NCBI RefSeq assembly: GCF_900172315.1
Contig: NZ_FWFV01000002.1
Coordinates: 124,001-188,000 of the forward strand
Length of the DNA stretch: 64,000 nucleotides
Direction of reading: 5' to 3'
Source of the DNA: Palleronia marisminoris
GTDB taxonomy: Bacteria; Pseudomonadota; Alphaproteobacteria; Rhodobacterales; Rhodobacteraceae
The position numbers and the translations under genes were made by a program. Position 1 is the first letter of the stretch. Every line of letters starts with the position of its first letter. Positions 32,860 through 41,549 of the stretch are shown here, one piece after another. The notes under the pieces are model-generated. The model was not told where the DNA came from, searched no databases, and saw nothing but the letters and a program-made list of their open reading frames with translations.

Positions 32860-34035
32860 CTACACGACGCGTTCGAGGGCCGTCGCGACGGCGTCGAGGC
32901 GGTCCAGCGCGGCCGCGATCTCGTCATCGGTGATGTTGAGCGGCGGCAGCAGGCGGAGCACGTTGTCACCGGCGGGCACGGTCAGGAGGTGTTGCGCATA
33001 GGCCTGCTGAACCAGTTCGGCCGCGGGAACACGCGCCTTGATGCCGAGCATCAGGCCTGCCCCCCGCACCTCGCCGAAGATCTGTGGGTGCGAGGCGACG
33101 AGCCCTTCGAGCCCCTGGCGCAACCGCCCGGCGGCGGCGTTCACGCGGGGCAGGAAGCTGTCCTCGGTCATCAGCTCCATCACGCGGGCGCCGACCGCGC
33201 AGGCCAGCGGGTTGCCCCCGTAGGTCGACCCGTGGGTGCCCGCGGTCATGCCGGCAGCCGCGTTTTCGGTTGCGAGCACGGCGCCGAGGGGAAAGCCCCC
33301 GCCGATGCCCTTGGCGACCATCATGATGTCGGGCGTGACGCCGGCCCATTCGTGGGCAAACAGGAGCCCCGTCCGACCCATGCCGCACTGCACCTCATCG
33401 AGGATCAGGAGCGCACCCGTCTCGTCGCACATCTCGCGCAGCGCCTGCAGGTCGGCGTCGGGCATCACGCGGATGCCGCCCTCGCCCTGGATCGGCTCGA
33501 TCAGGACGGCCGCAACATCGTCCGTCAGCGCCGCACGAAGCGCATCCGCGTCGCCCCAGCGCAGTTGCACGAAACCCTGCAGCACGGGGCCGAAGCCCTT
33601 GATCATCTTCTCGGACCCGGCGGCGGCGATCGCGGCGCTGGAGCGGCCGTGGAACGCACCCTCGAAGGTCAGGATCGTCGTGCGGTCCTCGCCCTTCTCG
33701 GACCAGTATTTGCGGGCCATCTTCACGGCCAGTTCGCAGCTTTCGGTGCCGGAATTGGTGAAGAACACCGTGTCGGCGAAGGTGTTGTCCACCAGAAGCT
33801 GCGCGAGGCGCTGCTGGTTCGGAATGTCGTAGAGGTTCGACACGTGCCAGAGCTTGCCGGCCTGCTCGGTCAGTGCCTCGACCAGCGCGGGATGCGCGTG
33901 GCCCAATGCATTGACCGCAATCCCGGCGCCCATGTCCAGGTATCGGGTGCCGTCCTCCGTCCAGAGCCAGGCCCCCTCGCCGTTCACGAAGGAAAGCGGC
34001 GCGCGGTTGTAGGTCGGAAGGATGGCGGGGATCAT
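32860..34035 (-). CDS. argD: Acetylornithine aminotransferase
   Basis: A 391-residue class III PLP aminotransferase of arginine synthesis (and possibly lysine synthesis). Seen are [17 protein letters not shown] (PLP phosphate region), [29 protein letters not shown] (Asp binding the PLP ring nitrogen), and [15 protein letters not shown] with the PLP Lys. Start 34035. Lies upstream of argF. Length and motifs are typical. Confidence 0.95.
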   Translation of the reverse strand: MIPAILPTYNRAPLSFVNGEGAWLWTEDGTRYLDMGAGIAVNALGHAHPALVEALTEQAGKLWHVSNLYDIPNQQRLAQLLVDNTFADTVFFTNSGTESCELAVKMARKYWSEKGEDRTTILTFEGAFHGRSSAAIAAAGSEKMIKGFGPVLQGFVQLRWGDADALRAALTDDVAAVLIEPIQGEGGIRVMPDADLQALREMCDETGALLILDEVQCGMGRTGLLFAHEWAGVTPDIMMVAKGIGGGFPLGAVLATENAAAGMTAGTHGSTYGGNPLACAVGARVMELMTEDSFLPRVNAAAGRLRQGLEGLVASHPQIFGEVRGAGLMLGIKARVPAAELVQQAYAQHLLTVPAGDNVLRLLPPLNITDDEIAAALDRLDAVATALERVV

Positions 34036-34217
34036 GTCGAAATCCTCGGAAATAAGCCCGAGAGGTGCCTTACCGGTCGGGCGCTGTCAACGATGCGGGT
34101 GGAGAACGGGCGGAAGGGACGTCAGACGCGGGTGCGTCGACGTCGCAGGATCGAGGTGATGGCGATCATGTTGCCCATGCACCGTGGATACGCGCTCTGC
34201 CCGCGCGGGGCAAGAGG

Positions 34218-35027
34218 TTACGCCTTCAGGCGGTAGCCCCGGTGGAACCACGCGCAGGCGACGGCCACCAGCACCGCTGTCACGCCAAGGCAGACCACGA
34301 CGCCCAGAAGCGGCGGCGCGTCCGAGACGCCGAGCGTACCGTAGCGTGCCCCGTCGATCAGGTAGAAGAACGGGTTGAGGTGGCTCGCGGCCGTTAGTGC
34401 CGGCGGCAGTGCGTCGATCGAGTAGAACGTGCCCGACAGGAACGACAGCGGCGTGATGATGAAGTTCGTGATCGCCGACATCTGGTCGAATTTCGACGCG
34501 TAGATGCCCGCGAGGATGCCCAGCGCGCCCATCATCAGCGCCCCGAGCAGGACGAACAGAAGGAACACGAACGGGTGCGCCATCCCGGTGCCCAGCACCA
34601 CGACCATCACCACGCCGATCACCACCGCAACGAGGCCGCCGCGCGCGACGCCCCCCGCCAGATAGCCCGCGGTCATCTCCACCGCCGAGAGCGGCGGCAT
34701 CAGCGTGTCGACGATGTTGCCCTGCACCTTCGCCGCAAGAAGCGACGAAGAGGTGTTGGCGAAACTGTTCTGGATCACGGTCATCATCAGAAGGCCTGGC
34801 GCCATGAACTGGACGTAGGGCACGCCCATCACGTCTCCGCGCGTGGGGCCGATGGCGATGGCGAAGACCGCGAGGAACAGGCCCGCGTTGATGAGCGGCC
34901 CCATCACCGTCTGCGCCCAGATGGACAGGAAGCGGCGGCACTCGCGCTCGGCCAGGGTCATCATCCCCAAACGGTTCCAGCGCCCGAAACGGCGCACCCC
35001 CATCGGCGTGTCGGGTCTGTCTGACAT
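34218..35027 (-). CDS. ABC-2-type transporter permease
   Basis: A 269-residue membrane protein with six hydrophobic segments. The ABC-2 signature is seen in FMAPGLLMMTVIQNSFANTS and in FIITPLSFLSGTFYSIDALP. This is the YadH/NodJ-like permease type that exports polysaccharide, drugs or lipids. The usual ATPase gene is not next to it: the gene before is gcrA (opposite strand) and the gene after is argD. The partner must be encoded elsewhere, or this gene has been separated from it. Confidence 0.88.
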   Translation of the reverse strand: MSDRPDTPMGVRRFGRWNRLGMMTLAERECRRFLSIWAQTVMGPLINAGLFLAVFAIAIGPTRGDVMGVPYVQFMAPGLLMMTVIQNSFANTSSSLLAAKVQGNIVDTLMPPLSAVEMTAGYLAGGVARGGLVAVVIGVVMVVVLGTGMAHPFVFLLFVLLGALMMGALGILAGIYASKFDQMSAITNFIITPLSFLSGTFYSIDALPPALTAASHLNPFFYLIDGARYGTLGVSDAPPLLGVVVCLGVTAVLVAVACAWFHRGYRLKA

Positions 35028-35046
35028 GGGGCGGCTCCTGCTCGGG

Positions 35047-35075
35047 TTGTTATGGCCGTGACGGATGACTAGAAT
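35047..35075 (+). promoter_or_regulatory. Candidate gcrA promoter
   Basis: TTGTTA (35047-35052) and TAGAAT (35070-35075) are separated by 17 bases, a good sigma-70 match. A start near 35082 would give a leader of about 58 bases that contains the hairpin at 35096-35119. No GANTC methylation site was seen inside it. Confidence 0.55.
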
Positions 35076-35095
35076 AGGCGTTCAACGAATTTCTC

Positions 35096-35119
35096 AAGCG
35101 GCCGCAAGGGGCCGCTTTT
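35096..35119 (+). terminator. Terminator-like hairpin in the gcrA leader
   Basis: An 8-base perfect stem AAGCGGCC / GGCCGCTT with a 6-base loop is followed by more T residues (35116-35119), the form of an intrinsic terminator. It lies 21 bases before the gcrA ATG and after the candidate promoter, with no plus-strand gene upstream to terminate. It could attenuate gcrA. Confidence 0.6.
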
Positions 35120-35139
35120 CTCCGACCGAGGTAAGCGAC

Positions 35140-35736
35140 ATGTCCTGGACCGACGAACGCGTCGAGCTTCTCAAGAAGATGTGGAACGAAGGCCAGTCGG
35201 CCAGCCAGATCGCCAAGGAGCTGGGCGGCGTCACTCGCAACGCGGTGATCGGCAAGGTGCACCGGCTGGGCCTGTCGAACCGCAACCAGGCCGGCGAGGT
35301 CGAGGCCCCCGTGCTCGAGCCCTCCGCCCCGGTCGAACCCGTGGTGGCCGAACCGGCCGAGCCCGCGCCGCGCGCCGAGCCTGTCGAGGCGGCGCCCGCC
35401 GTCGAAACCGACGACGCAGATGACGAGGACGAGCAGGACGCGCCGATCCCCGCGCGCCGCCAGATCGTGCCCGCCGGTCAGCCCCTGCCCCCGCAGCCCT
35501 CGGCGAACGAGATCAGCGCAGAGGCCCTGGAAACCGTGCGCGAGGTCGAGAAGAGCTCGAAGCGGCTGACCCTGATGGAACTGACCGAGCGCACCTGCAA
35601 ATGGCCGATCGGTGACCCCGCAAGCGAGAACTTCTGGTTCTGCGGCCTGCCCGTTCAGTCCGGCAAACCCTATTGCGAGGCGCATGTCGGCGTCGCCTTC
35701 CAACCCATGTCCTCGCGCCGCGACCGGCGTCGGTAG
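35140..35736 (+). CDS. gcrA: GcrA-family cell cycle regulator
   Basis: A 198-residue regulator. The N-terminal DNA-binding domain reads SWTDERVELLKKMWNEGQSA and GVTRNAVIGKVHRLGLSNR, the family hallmark. A long acidic, Pro/Ala-rich linker (about residues 55-145) leads to a C-terminal domain with TCKWPIGDPASENFWFCG and PYCEAHVGVAF, which contacts RNA polymerase sigma-70 in Caulobacter. It controls genes in step with CcrM methylation in alphaproteobacteria. Start at 35140 chosen by homology; the upstream frame is leader. Confidence 0.95.
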   Translation: MSWTDERVELLKKMWNEGQSASQIAKELGGVTRNAVIGKVHRLGLSNRNQAGEVEAPVLEPSAPVEPVVAEPAEPAPRAEPVEAAPAVETDDADDEDEQDAPIPARRQIVPAGQPLPPQPSANEISAEALETVREVEKSSKRLTLMELTERTCKWPIGDPASENFWFCGLPVQSGKPYCEAHVGVAFQPMSSRRDRRR

Positions 35737-35753
35737 GACGGGCGCAGGCGCGC

Positions 35754-36947
35754 TCAGACGAGAAACCGCGCGGCCAGCGGAAGCGAGGCCGCGCCGATCG
35801 CCCGGGCAACGGGACCCACGGTGCCTTCGCGAATCTCGGGGTGTCCGAGACCCGCGAAATCGGCTTTGGCGACGTGCTCTGCCACGCCCCGGACCAATCG
35901 GGCGCGGATGGAGGCGGGAAGATAACCGTCGATCCGTACCGCCCGCACGTCGGTCAGCGACACTGCCGTCACCACCGCCTGGGACAGGGCCGGCACGGCC
36001 TGGGCCAGCCAGTCCTCGACCTCTGCCTCGACGCTCGACCAATCGAGCGGCAGTGTCAGCAGAGGCTCGAGTTCCTTTCCCGCATCGACGATGCGGCGAC
36101 CCAGCCCGTGCAGCGACGCCAGGTCGTATAGCAGGCGAGTGCTGCCATCCGGCTGGGCGATCGGGATCGCTCCGACGGCACCGGCATTTCCCGTCGGACC
36201 GGTGAACACGTGGTTGTCGATAACCAGACCGCCGCCGACGAAATAGCCGATGAAGACGTGTAGAAACGTATGAGGGACCTCGCCCCGCGCGCCGAAGACC
36301 AGTTCGGCCGCGCCACCCGCCGCTGAATCGTTGATCGACTGCACCCTGTAGCGGCACCGTTCGCCCAGTTCGGCGACGAAATCCCTCTCGCCCCACGCCG
36401 ATAGCTGCTCGTGCGGGACGCCCGTCTCGTCCGCCCAGTGGCAGATGCGCGCGGGCATCGCTACCCCCAGCCCCTGAACCCGGCTTCGCTGGACCGCGTC
36501 CAATCCATCTTCCAACGCATCGACCGACGCGAGCACCGCGTCCAGAACGGCGTCGAACTCGGGTTGGTCGTAGATTTGCCGGTCACTCGCGCGAATGGAC
36601 CCCGTCATGTCCACGAGCACGTGCTCGATCCAGCGTCGCCCGACAGAAGCGCCGTGGAAGAACGCGGCGTCGGGGTTGAGCCGCATCGGCACCGAGGGCT
36701 GCCCGACCTTGCCGCGGCGCGGGGCCTCGCGCAGCAGCATTCCGTCCTCTTCGAGGGCCCGCATGATGACCGACACGGTCTGCGCCGACAGCCCGGTCAG
36801 GCGCGCGATCTCGGCCTTCGCAAGCGGCCCGTCGCGGCGCAGGATCGACAGCACGAGACGCTCGTTATGCGCGCGCACGCCGGTCTGGTTGGTGCCGCGC
36901 ATGAGGGCGCGGGTCGGGTCGGATGCTTCGGTATCATTCTGAACCAT
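35754..36947 (-). CDS. ROK-family transcriptional repressor
   Basis: A 397-residue NagC/XylR-like regulator. A winged-helix domain covers about residues 25-90 (LSILRRDGPLAKAEIARLTG, then SAQTVSVIMRALEEDGM). The ROK sugar-binding/kinase-like domain follows, with VFGARGEVPHTFLHVFIGY and GGGLVIDNHVFTGPTGNAG. The ROK zinc motif is not obvious, so it may be a ligand sensor without kinase activity. AAGGGG precedes the ATG at 36947. No sugar transport genes are adjacent, so the inducer is unknown. Confidence 0.88.
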   Translation of the reverse strand: MVQNDTEASDPTRALMRGTNQTGVRAHNERLVLSILRRDGPLAKAEIARLTGLSAQTVSVIMRALEEDGMLLREAPRRGKVGQPSVPMRLNPDAAFFHGASVGRRWIEHVLVDMTGSIRASDRQIYDQPEFDAVLDAVLASVDALEDGLDAVQRSRVQGLGVAMPARICHWADETGVPHEQLSAWGERDFVAELGERCRYRVQSINDSAAGGAAELVFGARGEVPHTFLHVFIGYFVGGGLVIDNHVFTGPTGNAGAVGAIPIAQPDGSTRLLYDLASLHGLGRRIVDAGKELEPLLTLPLDWSSVEAEVEDWLAQAVPALSQAVVTAVSLTDVRAVRIDGYLPASIRARLVRGVAEHVAKADFAGLGHPEIREGTVGPVARAIGAASLPLAARFLV

Positions 36948-37143
36948 GTGGGCCCCTTGAGCGGGATTGTTCAGGCACCCGCCTTCTCGCCACGGCATCG
37001 CGGGCATGAAAAGCGAGGCTCTGTTGCATTCTCAGGTGCTAAGCGCTTTCCTCGGGAAAAGCGATACCGTACCCACCCTCACGTACGCCACCCGCCGCCA
37101 TCGCACTACCCGTGGCGGCGCCGCATCCCGAGGCGACACCCGC

Positions 37144-37587
37144 ATGACCGATCGAATTTTCCCGAACCGTCCCGCCGCCTTGCGTGGCCTCGCCATGCTT
37201 TCGATCCTTCTCGGCGCGTTCGCCACCCCCGTGTCGGCCGAGGAAAGCTGCTGGAAGATGGACGGCGCGACGTTGCGCCTTTCGCTCGAAGGGCCCGAGC
37301 GGGTGCTGCGTTACGAAGGGCCGCCGGCGGCTCTGTCGGACCTCGGGGTAGAGGCAGGCGACCTGCTTTTCCGTGGCCGCGAGGCGGACGGAGATCTTTC
37401 CGGAACGGTCCGTTCGGTCAGCCCGGATTGCCCCGGGGCCGACGTGACCTTCCCCGTCGAAGGACAGATCCATGGCGGGCGGAACCGGATCACCCTGCGC
37501 GGTCCGCGCCCCCTGCTGTCGCAATGCCGCGCCGATGGGACCGCCGCCGCCGAGACCCTCGTACTCGATCGGCGACCGGACTGCTGA
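37144..37587 (+). CDS. Exported hypothetical protein
   Basis: A 147-residue protein with a signal peptide cut near SAE (about residue 33). The mature part is beta-rich with four Cys residues (SCWKMDG, PDCPGAD, SQCRADG and the final RPDC) that could form two disulfides. No family recognised. It stands between the ROK regulator (divergent, 196 bases apart) and lysC; the regulator may control it. Upstream of the ATG an in-frame extension to 36967 has no coding look. Confidence 0.55.
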   Translation: MTDRIFPNRPAALRGLAMLSILLGAFATPVSAEESCWKMDGATLRLSLEGPERVLRYEGPPAALSDLGVEAGDLLFRGREADGDLSGTVRSVSPDCPGADVTFPVEGQIHGGRNRITLRGPRPLLSQCRADGTAAAETLVLDRRPDC

Positions 37588-37742
37588 GGACCATCAGGGT
37601 CCTGAACGCTGCCGATCGTCCGGCTTCTTCGACTGTTCCGCACTCGGACGACCGCTTTGTCGGCGGTCGCGACGGAAACCTTCCCTTGCACCCGCCCCCC
37701 CCTCTTCCTATGAGGCGCGCGGACCATATGGAGGGGCGGACC

Positions 37743-38981
37743 GTGTCGCGTCTCGTGATGAAATTCGGCGGCACCTCGGTCGCCACACCGGACCGCATCA
37801 AGCGGGCCGCCAAGCGCGTGGCGCGCGAGGTGGCGAATGGGCACGACGTGATCGTCATCGTCTCGGCCATGGCCGGCAAGACGAACGAGCTTGTCGGCTG
37901 GGTGGATCAGATCTCGCCCATGTACGACGCGCGCGAATACGACGCGGTCGTGTCGTCGGGCGAGAACGTGACCGCAGGCCTCATGGCCCTGACCCTGCAG
38001 GAGATGGATATTCCCGCGCGGTCCTGGCAGGGCTGGCAGGTGCCCTTGAAGACCAACGGCGCCCACGGCGCCGCGCGGATCGAGGATATCCCCACGAAGA
38101 ACCTCGACGAGAAGTTCGGCGAGGGCATGAAGGTCGCGGTCATCGCCGGCTTCCAGGGGATCAGTCCCGAAGGCCGCATCACCACGCTGGGCCGCGGCGG
38201 ATCGGACACCACCGCCGTCGCCTTCGCCGCGGCATTCGAGGCAGTGCGCTGCGACATCTACACCGACGTCGACGGGGTCTACACGACCGATCCGCGCATC
38301 ACCGCCAAGGCCCGCAAGCTGGACCGCATCGCCTTCGAAGAGATGCTGGAGCTGGCCTCGCTCGGGGCGAAGGTGCTTCAGACCCGCTCGGTCGAGCTGG
38401 CGATGCGCTACGGCGTGAAACTGCGTGTGCTGTCGAGCTTCGAGGAATATGATGAGACCGCGGGCACGCTGGTCTGCGCGGAGGACGAGATCATGGAATC
38501 CAATGTCGTGAACGGCGTCGCCTATTCCCGCGACGAAGCCAAGATGACCCTGCTGGGCGTCGAGGATCGCCCCGGCATCGCCGCGGCGATCTTCGGCCCG
38601 CTGTCCGAGGCCGGGGTGAACGTGGACATGATCGTCCAGAACATCTCGGAAGGTGGCAAGACGGACATGACCTTCTCGTGCCCCGTCAGCGAGGTCGCGC
38701 GCGCGAAGCAGGCAATCGAGGCCGCCCACGAGGCCGGAAACTTCGAATACGGCGAGCTCGTCGTGGATGACAACGTCTCGAAAGTGTCGGTCGTCGGCAT
38801 CGGGATGCGATCCCATGCCGGAGTCGCCGCGAAGATGTTCAAGGCTCTGCAGAACGAGGGCATCAACATCCGCGTCATCACCACCTCCGAGATCAAGATC
38901 TCGGTCCTGATCGACCGCAAGTACATGGAGCTCGCTGTTCAGGCGCTGCATGACGCGTTCGAGCTGGAGAAGGCGCGGTAA
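37743..38981 (+). CDS. lysC: Aspartate kinase
   Basis: A 412-residue enzyme phosphorylating aspartate, the first step to lysine, threonine and methionine. It starts LVMKFGGTSVATPDRIK, has VVSSGENVTAGLMAL and GRGGSDTTAVAFAAAF for catalysis, and two C-terminal ACT domains (VEDRPGIAAAIFGPLSEAG and GMRSHAGVAAKMF) for feedback control. The GTG start at 37743 is preferred because GGAGGGG lies just upstream; that site is made from codons of an alternative ATG at 37728. ptsP follows, an arrangement usual in Rhodobacterales. Confidence 0.95.
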   Translation: MSRLVMKFGGTSVATPDRIKRAAKRVAREVANGHDVIVIVSAMAGKTNELVGWVDQISPMYDAREYDAVVSSGENVTAGLMALTLQEMDIPARSWQGWQVPLKTNGAHGAARIEDIPTKNLDEKFGEGMKVAVIAGFQGISPEGRITTLGRGGSDTTAVAFAAAFEAVRCDIYTDVDGVYTTDPRITAKARKLDRIAFEEMLELASLGAKVLQTRSVELAMRYGVKLRVLSSFEEYDETAGTLVCAEDEIMESNVVNGVAYSRDEAKMTLLGVEDRPGIAAAIFGPLSEAGVNVDMIVQNISEGGKTDMTFSCPVSEVARAKQAIEAAHEAGNFEYGELVVDDNVSKVSVVGIGMRSHAGVAAKMFKALQNEGINIRVITTSEIKISVLIDRKYMELAVQALHDAFELEKAR

Positions 38982-39221
38982 GCGGCGGTAGCGCAGGCGT
39001 CTCGAAACGAAGTTGCGCCGCCGGGCGATGTCCGCCCGCGGCGATCGGGGTTCCAGAAATCGATGCCGTGGCTTGATCCGCGACAGTCCGGTGCCGACCG
39101 CGTAGCGGGCAAGGACGCAACCGCAAGGCGATCCGGGGCAATGTTCTTTCGCCGGGCGGGACGGTGGCCTATACAAAGGCACAAGCTCAAAAAAGGGCGG
39201 CAGAGGGATGGACCTGCGACA

Positions 39222-41480
39222 ATGACGCAGCAGAGCAGTGAATCCGAAAGCCGCAAGCTGCTCAAGCGCCTGCGCGACACCCTCGCCGAGGAAAGCGAGG
39301 GGCAGGAGCGGCTCGACCATATCACCTCGATCATCGCGGAATCGATTCGGACCGAGGTATGCTCGATCTACCTGTTCCGCGACGCCGACACGCTGGAACT
39401 CTGCGCCACCGAGGGGCTGAAGCCCGAAGCCGTCCACCAGACGCGGATGCGCCTGGGCGAGGGCCTGGTCGGCCGTGTGGCCCGGCTGGGGCGCAACATC
39501 AACGCCGCCGACGCGCCCGCCACCAAGGGCTTCCGCTACATGCCCGAGACGGGCGAGGAGATCTATTCCAGCTTCCTCGGCATCCCGATCCAGCGGCTGG
39601 GCGAGAAGCTGGGCGTCCTCGTGGTCCAGTCGAAGGACGCGCGCACCTATACCGACGACGAGGTCTACGCGCTCGAAGTCGTTGCCATGGTGCTGGCCGA
39701 GATGACCGAGCTGGGCGCCTTCGTGGACGAAGGCGCCGCCCTTTCGGCGCGGCACCAGCACCCGGTCCTGTTCCGCGGCCTCGTCGGGCAGGAAGGCACG
39801 GCCGAGGGTCATGTCTGGCTGCACGAGCCCCGCGTCGTGGTCACCAACCCCGTGGCCGAGGATTCCGAGGCGGAAAAAGAGCGCCTGACCGCCGCGATCG
39901 AGAAACTGCAGGTCAGCGTGGACGACATGCTGGACCACGCGAAATTCGCCGACAAGGACCAGCACGACGTCCTGAAAACCTATCGCATGTTCGCCCATTC
40001 CCGCGGCTGGCTGCGTCGCATGAGCGAGGATATCGACCGCGGCCTGTCGGCCGAGGCGGCCGTCGAGAAAGAACAATCGGCCGCCCGCACCCGCCTGCAA
40101 TCGGCCAACGACGCCTATATCAGCGAGCGGATGCACGACCTCGACGACCTGTCCCGCCGGCTTCTGCGCATCCTGACCGGCCAGGGCACCGAGACCGGCG
40201 CCGAGATGCCGCCCGACCCGATCCTCATCGCGCGCGACATCGGGCCGGGCGACCTGCTGGACTATGGCCGGTCACTCAAGGGGATCGTGCTCGAAGGGGG
40301 CTCGGTCGGGTCACATGCCGCCATCGTCGCCCGCGCGCTTGCCATTCCGCTGGTGATCCACACGCGAGACATCACCACCGAGGCGCTGAACGGCGACCAG
40401 ATCCTTGTCGATGGCGAGCAGGGCATCGTCCACCTGCGCCCGGAAGACAACATCGTCTCGGCCTTTCGGGACAAGATCGCCATGCAGGCCAAGGCGCAGG
40501 AGCGGTATGCCGACCTGCGCGGCCAGCCGGCGCAGGCGCTCTGCGGCACGACGATCGCCTTGTCGATGAATGCGGGCCTGATGGCCGACCTGCCCTCGCT
40601 CGAGGGATCCGGCGCCGACGGAGTCGGCCTCTTTCGCACCGAATTGCAGTTCCTCGCCAACCGCAGCGTCCCCAAGCGCGGCGACCTCGCCCGGCTCTAT
40701 GCGCGCGTGATGGACGCGGCCAAGGGAAGGCCGGTGGTATTCCGCACGCTCGACATCGGGTCTGACAAGGTCCTGCCCTACATGAAGCGCGTGGAAGAGC
40801 CGAACCCGGCCCTCGGCTGGCGCGCGATCCGCGTCGGGCTCGACCGCCCCGGCATCATGCGGATGCAGCTCCAGGCCCTGATCCGCGCCTCGGCAGGTCG
40901 GCCGCTGCACGTGATGTTCCCCTTCATCGCGCAGCTCGACGAATTTCGCACCGCGCGCGACATGCTCGACCGCGAGATCGCCCACGAGCAGAGCCTGGGC
41001 CACACCCTGCCAAGCAAGGTCCGCGTGGGTGCCATGGTCGAGACGCCCTCGATGGCCTTCGCCTCGGCCGCCTTCTATGCCGAGACCGATTTCATCTCGA
41101 TAGGCGGCAACGACCTCAAGCAGTTCTTCTTCGCCGCCGACCGCGAGAACGAGCGTGTCCGCCGCCGCTACGACACCCTGAACGTCAGCTTCCTGAACAT
41201 CGTGCAGATGATCGTGGACCGCTGCGCAGAGGCCGACGTTCCCGTCAGCTTCTGCGGCGAGGATGCGGGGCGCCCGCTGGAGGCGCTGGCGCTGGCGGCA
41301 ATCGGGCTGCGGGCGCTGTCGATGCGCCCCGCCTCGATCGGGCCGGTCAAGCACCTGATCCGCCGCGTCGATCTGGCCGAGGCGCATGACGTCATCGCGG
41401 CCGCCCGCGCCCGTGGCGATCAGAGCGTCCGCGATCCCCTGAACGCCTGGCTGACCGACACGCTGACCCGAGGGAACTGA
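39222..41480 (+). CDS. ptsP: PEP-protein phosphotransferase, nitrogen PTS enzyme I
   Basis: A 752-residue EI-Ntr. A GAF domain occupies about residues 20-165, which can sense glutamine or other nitrogen signals in relatives. The swivelling phosphohistidine is His365 in GSVGSHAAIVARA. The PEP-binding barrel includes DGVGLFRTELQFL, RTLDIGSDK, FPFIAQLDEF and ISIGGNDLKQFFFAADREN, and the catalytic Cys is in VSFCGEDAGRP. It phosphorylates NPr, leading to PtsN. The start at 39222 is chosen because the GAF domain follows directly; 240 bases separate it from lysC. Confidence 0.95.
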   Translation: MTQQSSESESRKLLKRLRDTLAEESEGQERLDHITSIIAESIRTEVCSIYLFRDADTLELCATEGLKPEAVHQTRMRLGEGLVGRVARLGRNINAADAPATKGFRYMPETGEEIYSSFLGIPIQRLGEKLGVLVVQSKDARTYTDDEVYALEVVAMVLAEMTELGAFVDEGAALSARHQHPVLFRGLVGQEGTAEGHVWLHEPRVVVTNPVAEDSEAEKERLTAAIEKLQVSVDDMLDHAKFADKDQHDVLKTYRMFAHSRGWLRRMSEDIDRGLSAEAAVEKEQSAARTRLQSANDAYISERMHDLDDLSRRLLRILTGQGTETGAEMPPDPILIARDIGPGDLLDYGRSLKGIVLEGGSVGSHAAIVARALAIPLVIHTRDITTEALNGDQILVDGEQGIVHLRPEDNIVSAFRDKIAMQAKAQERYADLRGQPAQALCGTTIALSMNAGLMADLPSLEGSGADGVGLFRTELQFLANRSVPKRGDLARLYARVMDAAKGRPVVFRTLDIGSDKVLPYMKRVEEPNPALGWRAIRVGLDRPGIMRMQLQALIRASAGRPLHVMFPFIAQLDEFRTARDMLDREIAHEQSLGHTLPSKVRVGAMVETPSMAFASAAFYAETDFISIGGNDLKQFFFAADRENERVRRRYDTLNVSFLNIVQMIVDRCAEADVPVSFCGEDAGRPLEALALAAIGLRALSMRPASIGPVKHLIRRVDLAEAHDVIAAARARGDQSVRDPLNAWLTDTLTRGN

Positions 41481-41549
41481 TCGCGCGGGCGTCCCTTGCA
41501 TTTCCTGCGCAAAGCGGCGACCTTCTCAGGGCAATTTCAGTAAAGCATC

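Noticed and set aside
31732-34236. 834-codon open frame on the plus strand over argF and argD
   Set aside because: It is antisense to two clear enzymes and reads as His/Arg/Val-rich shadow sequence without domains.
37041-37048. AAGCGCTT palindrome upstream of the exported protein and ROK regulator
   Set aside because: Only 8 bases, does not extend, and similar GC-rich palindromes occur by chance; not enough to call an operator.
37311-40136. 941-codon open frame on the minus strand over lysC and ptsP
   Set aside because: Antisense shadow of two housekeeping genes; no recognisable motif.
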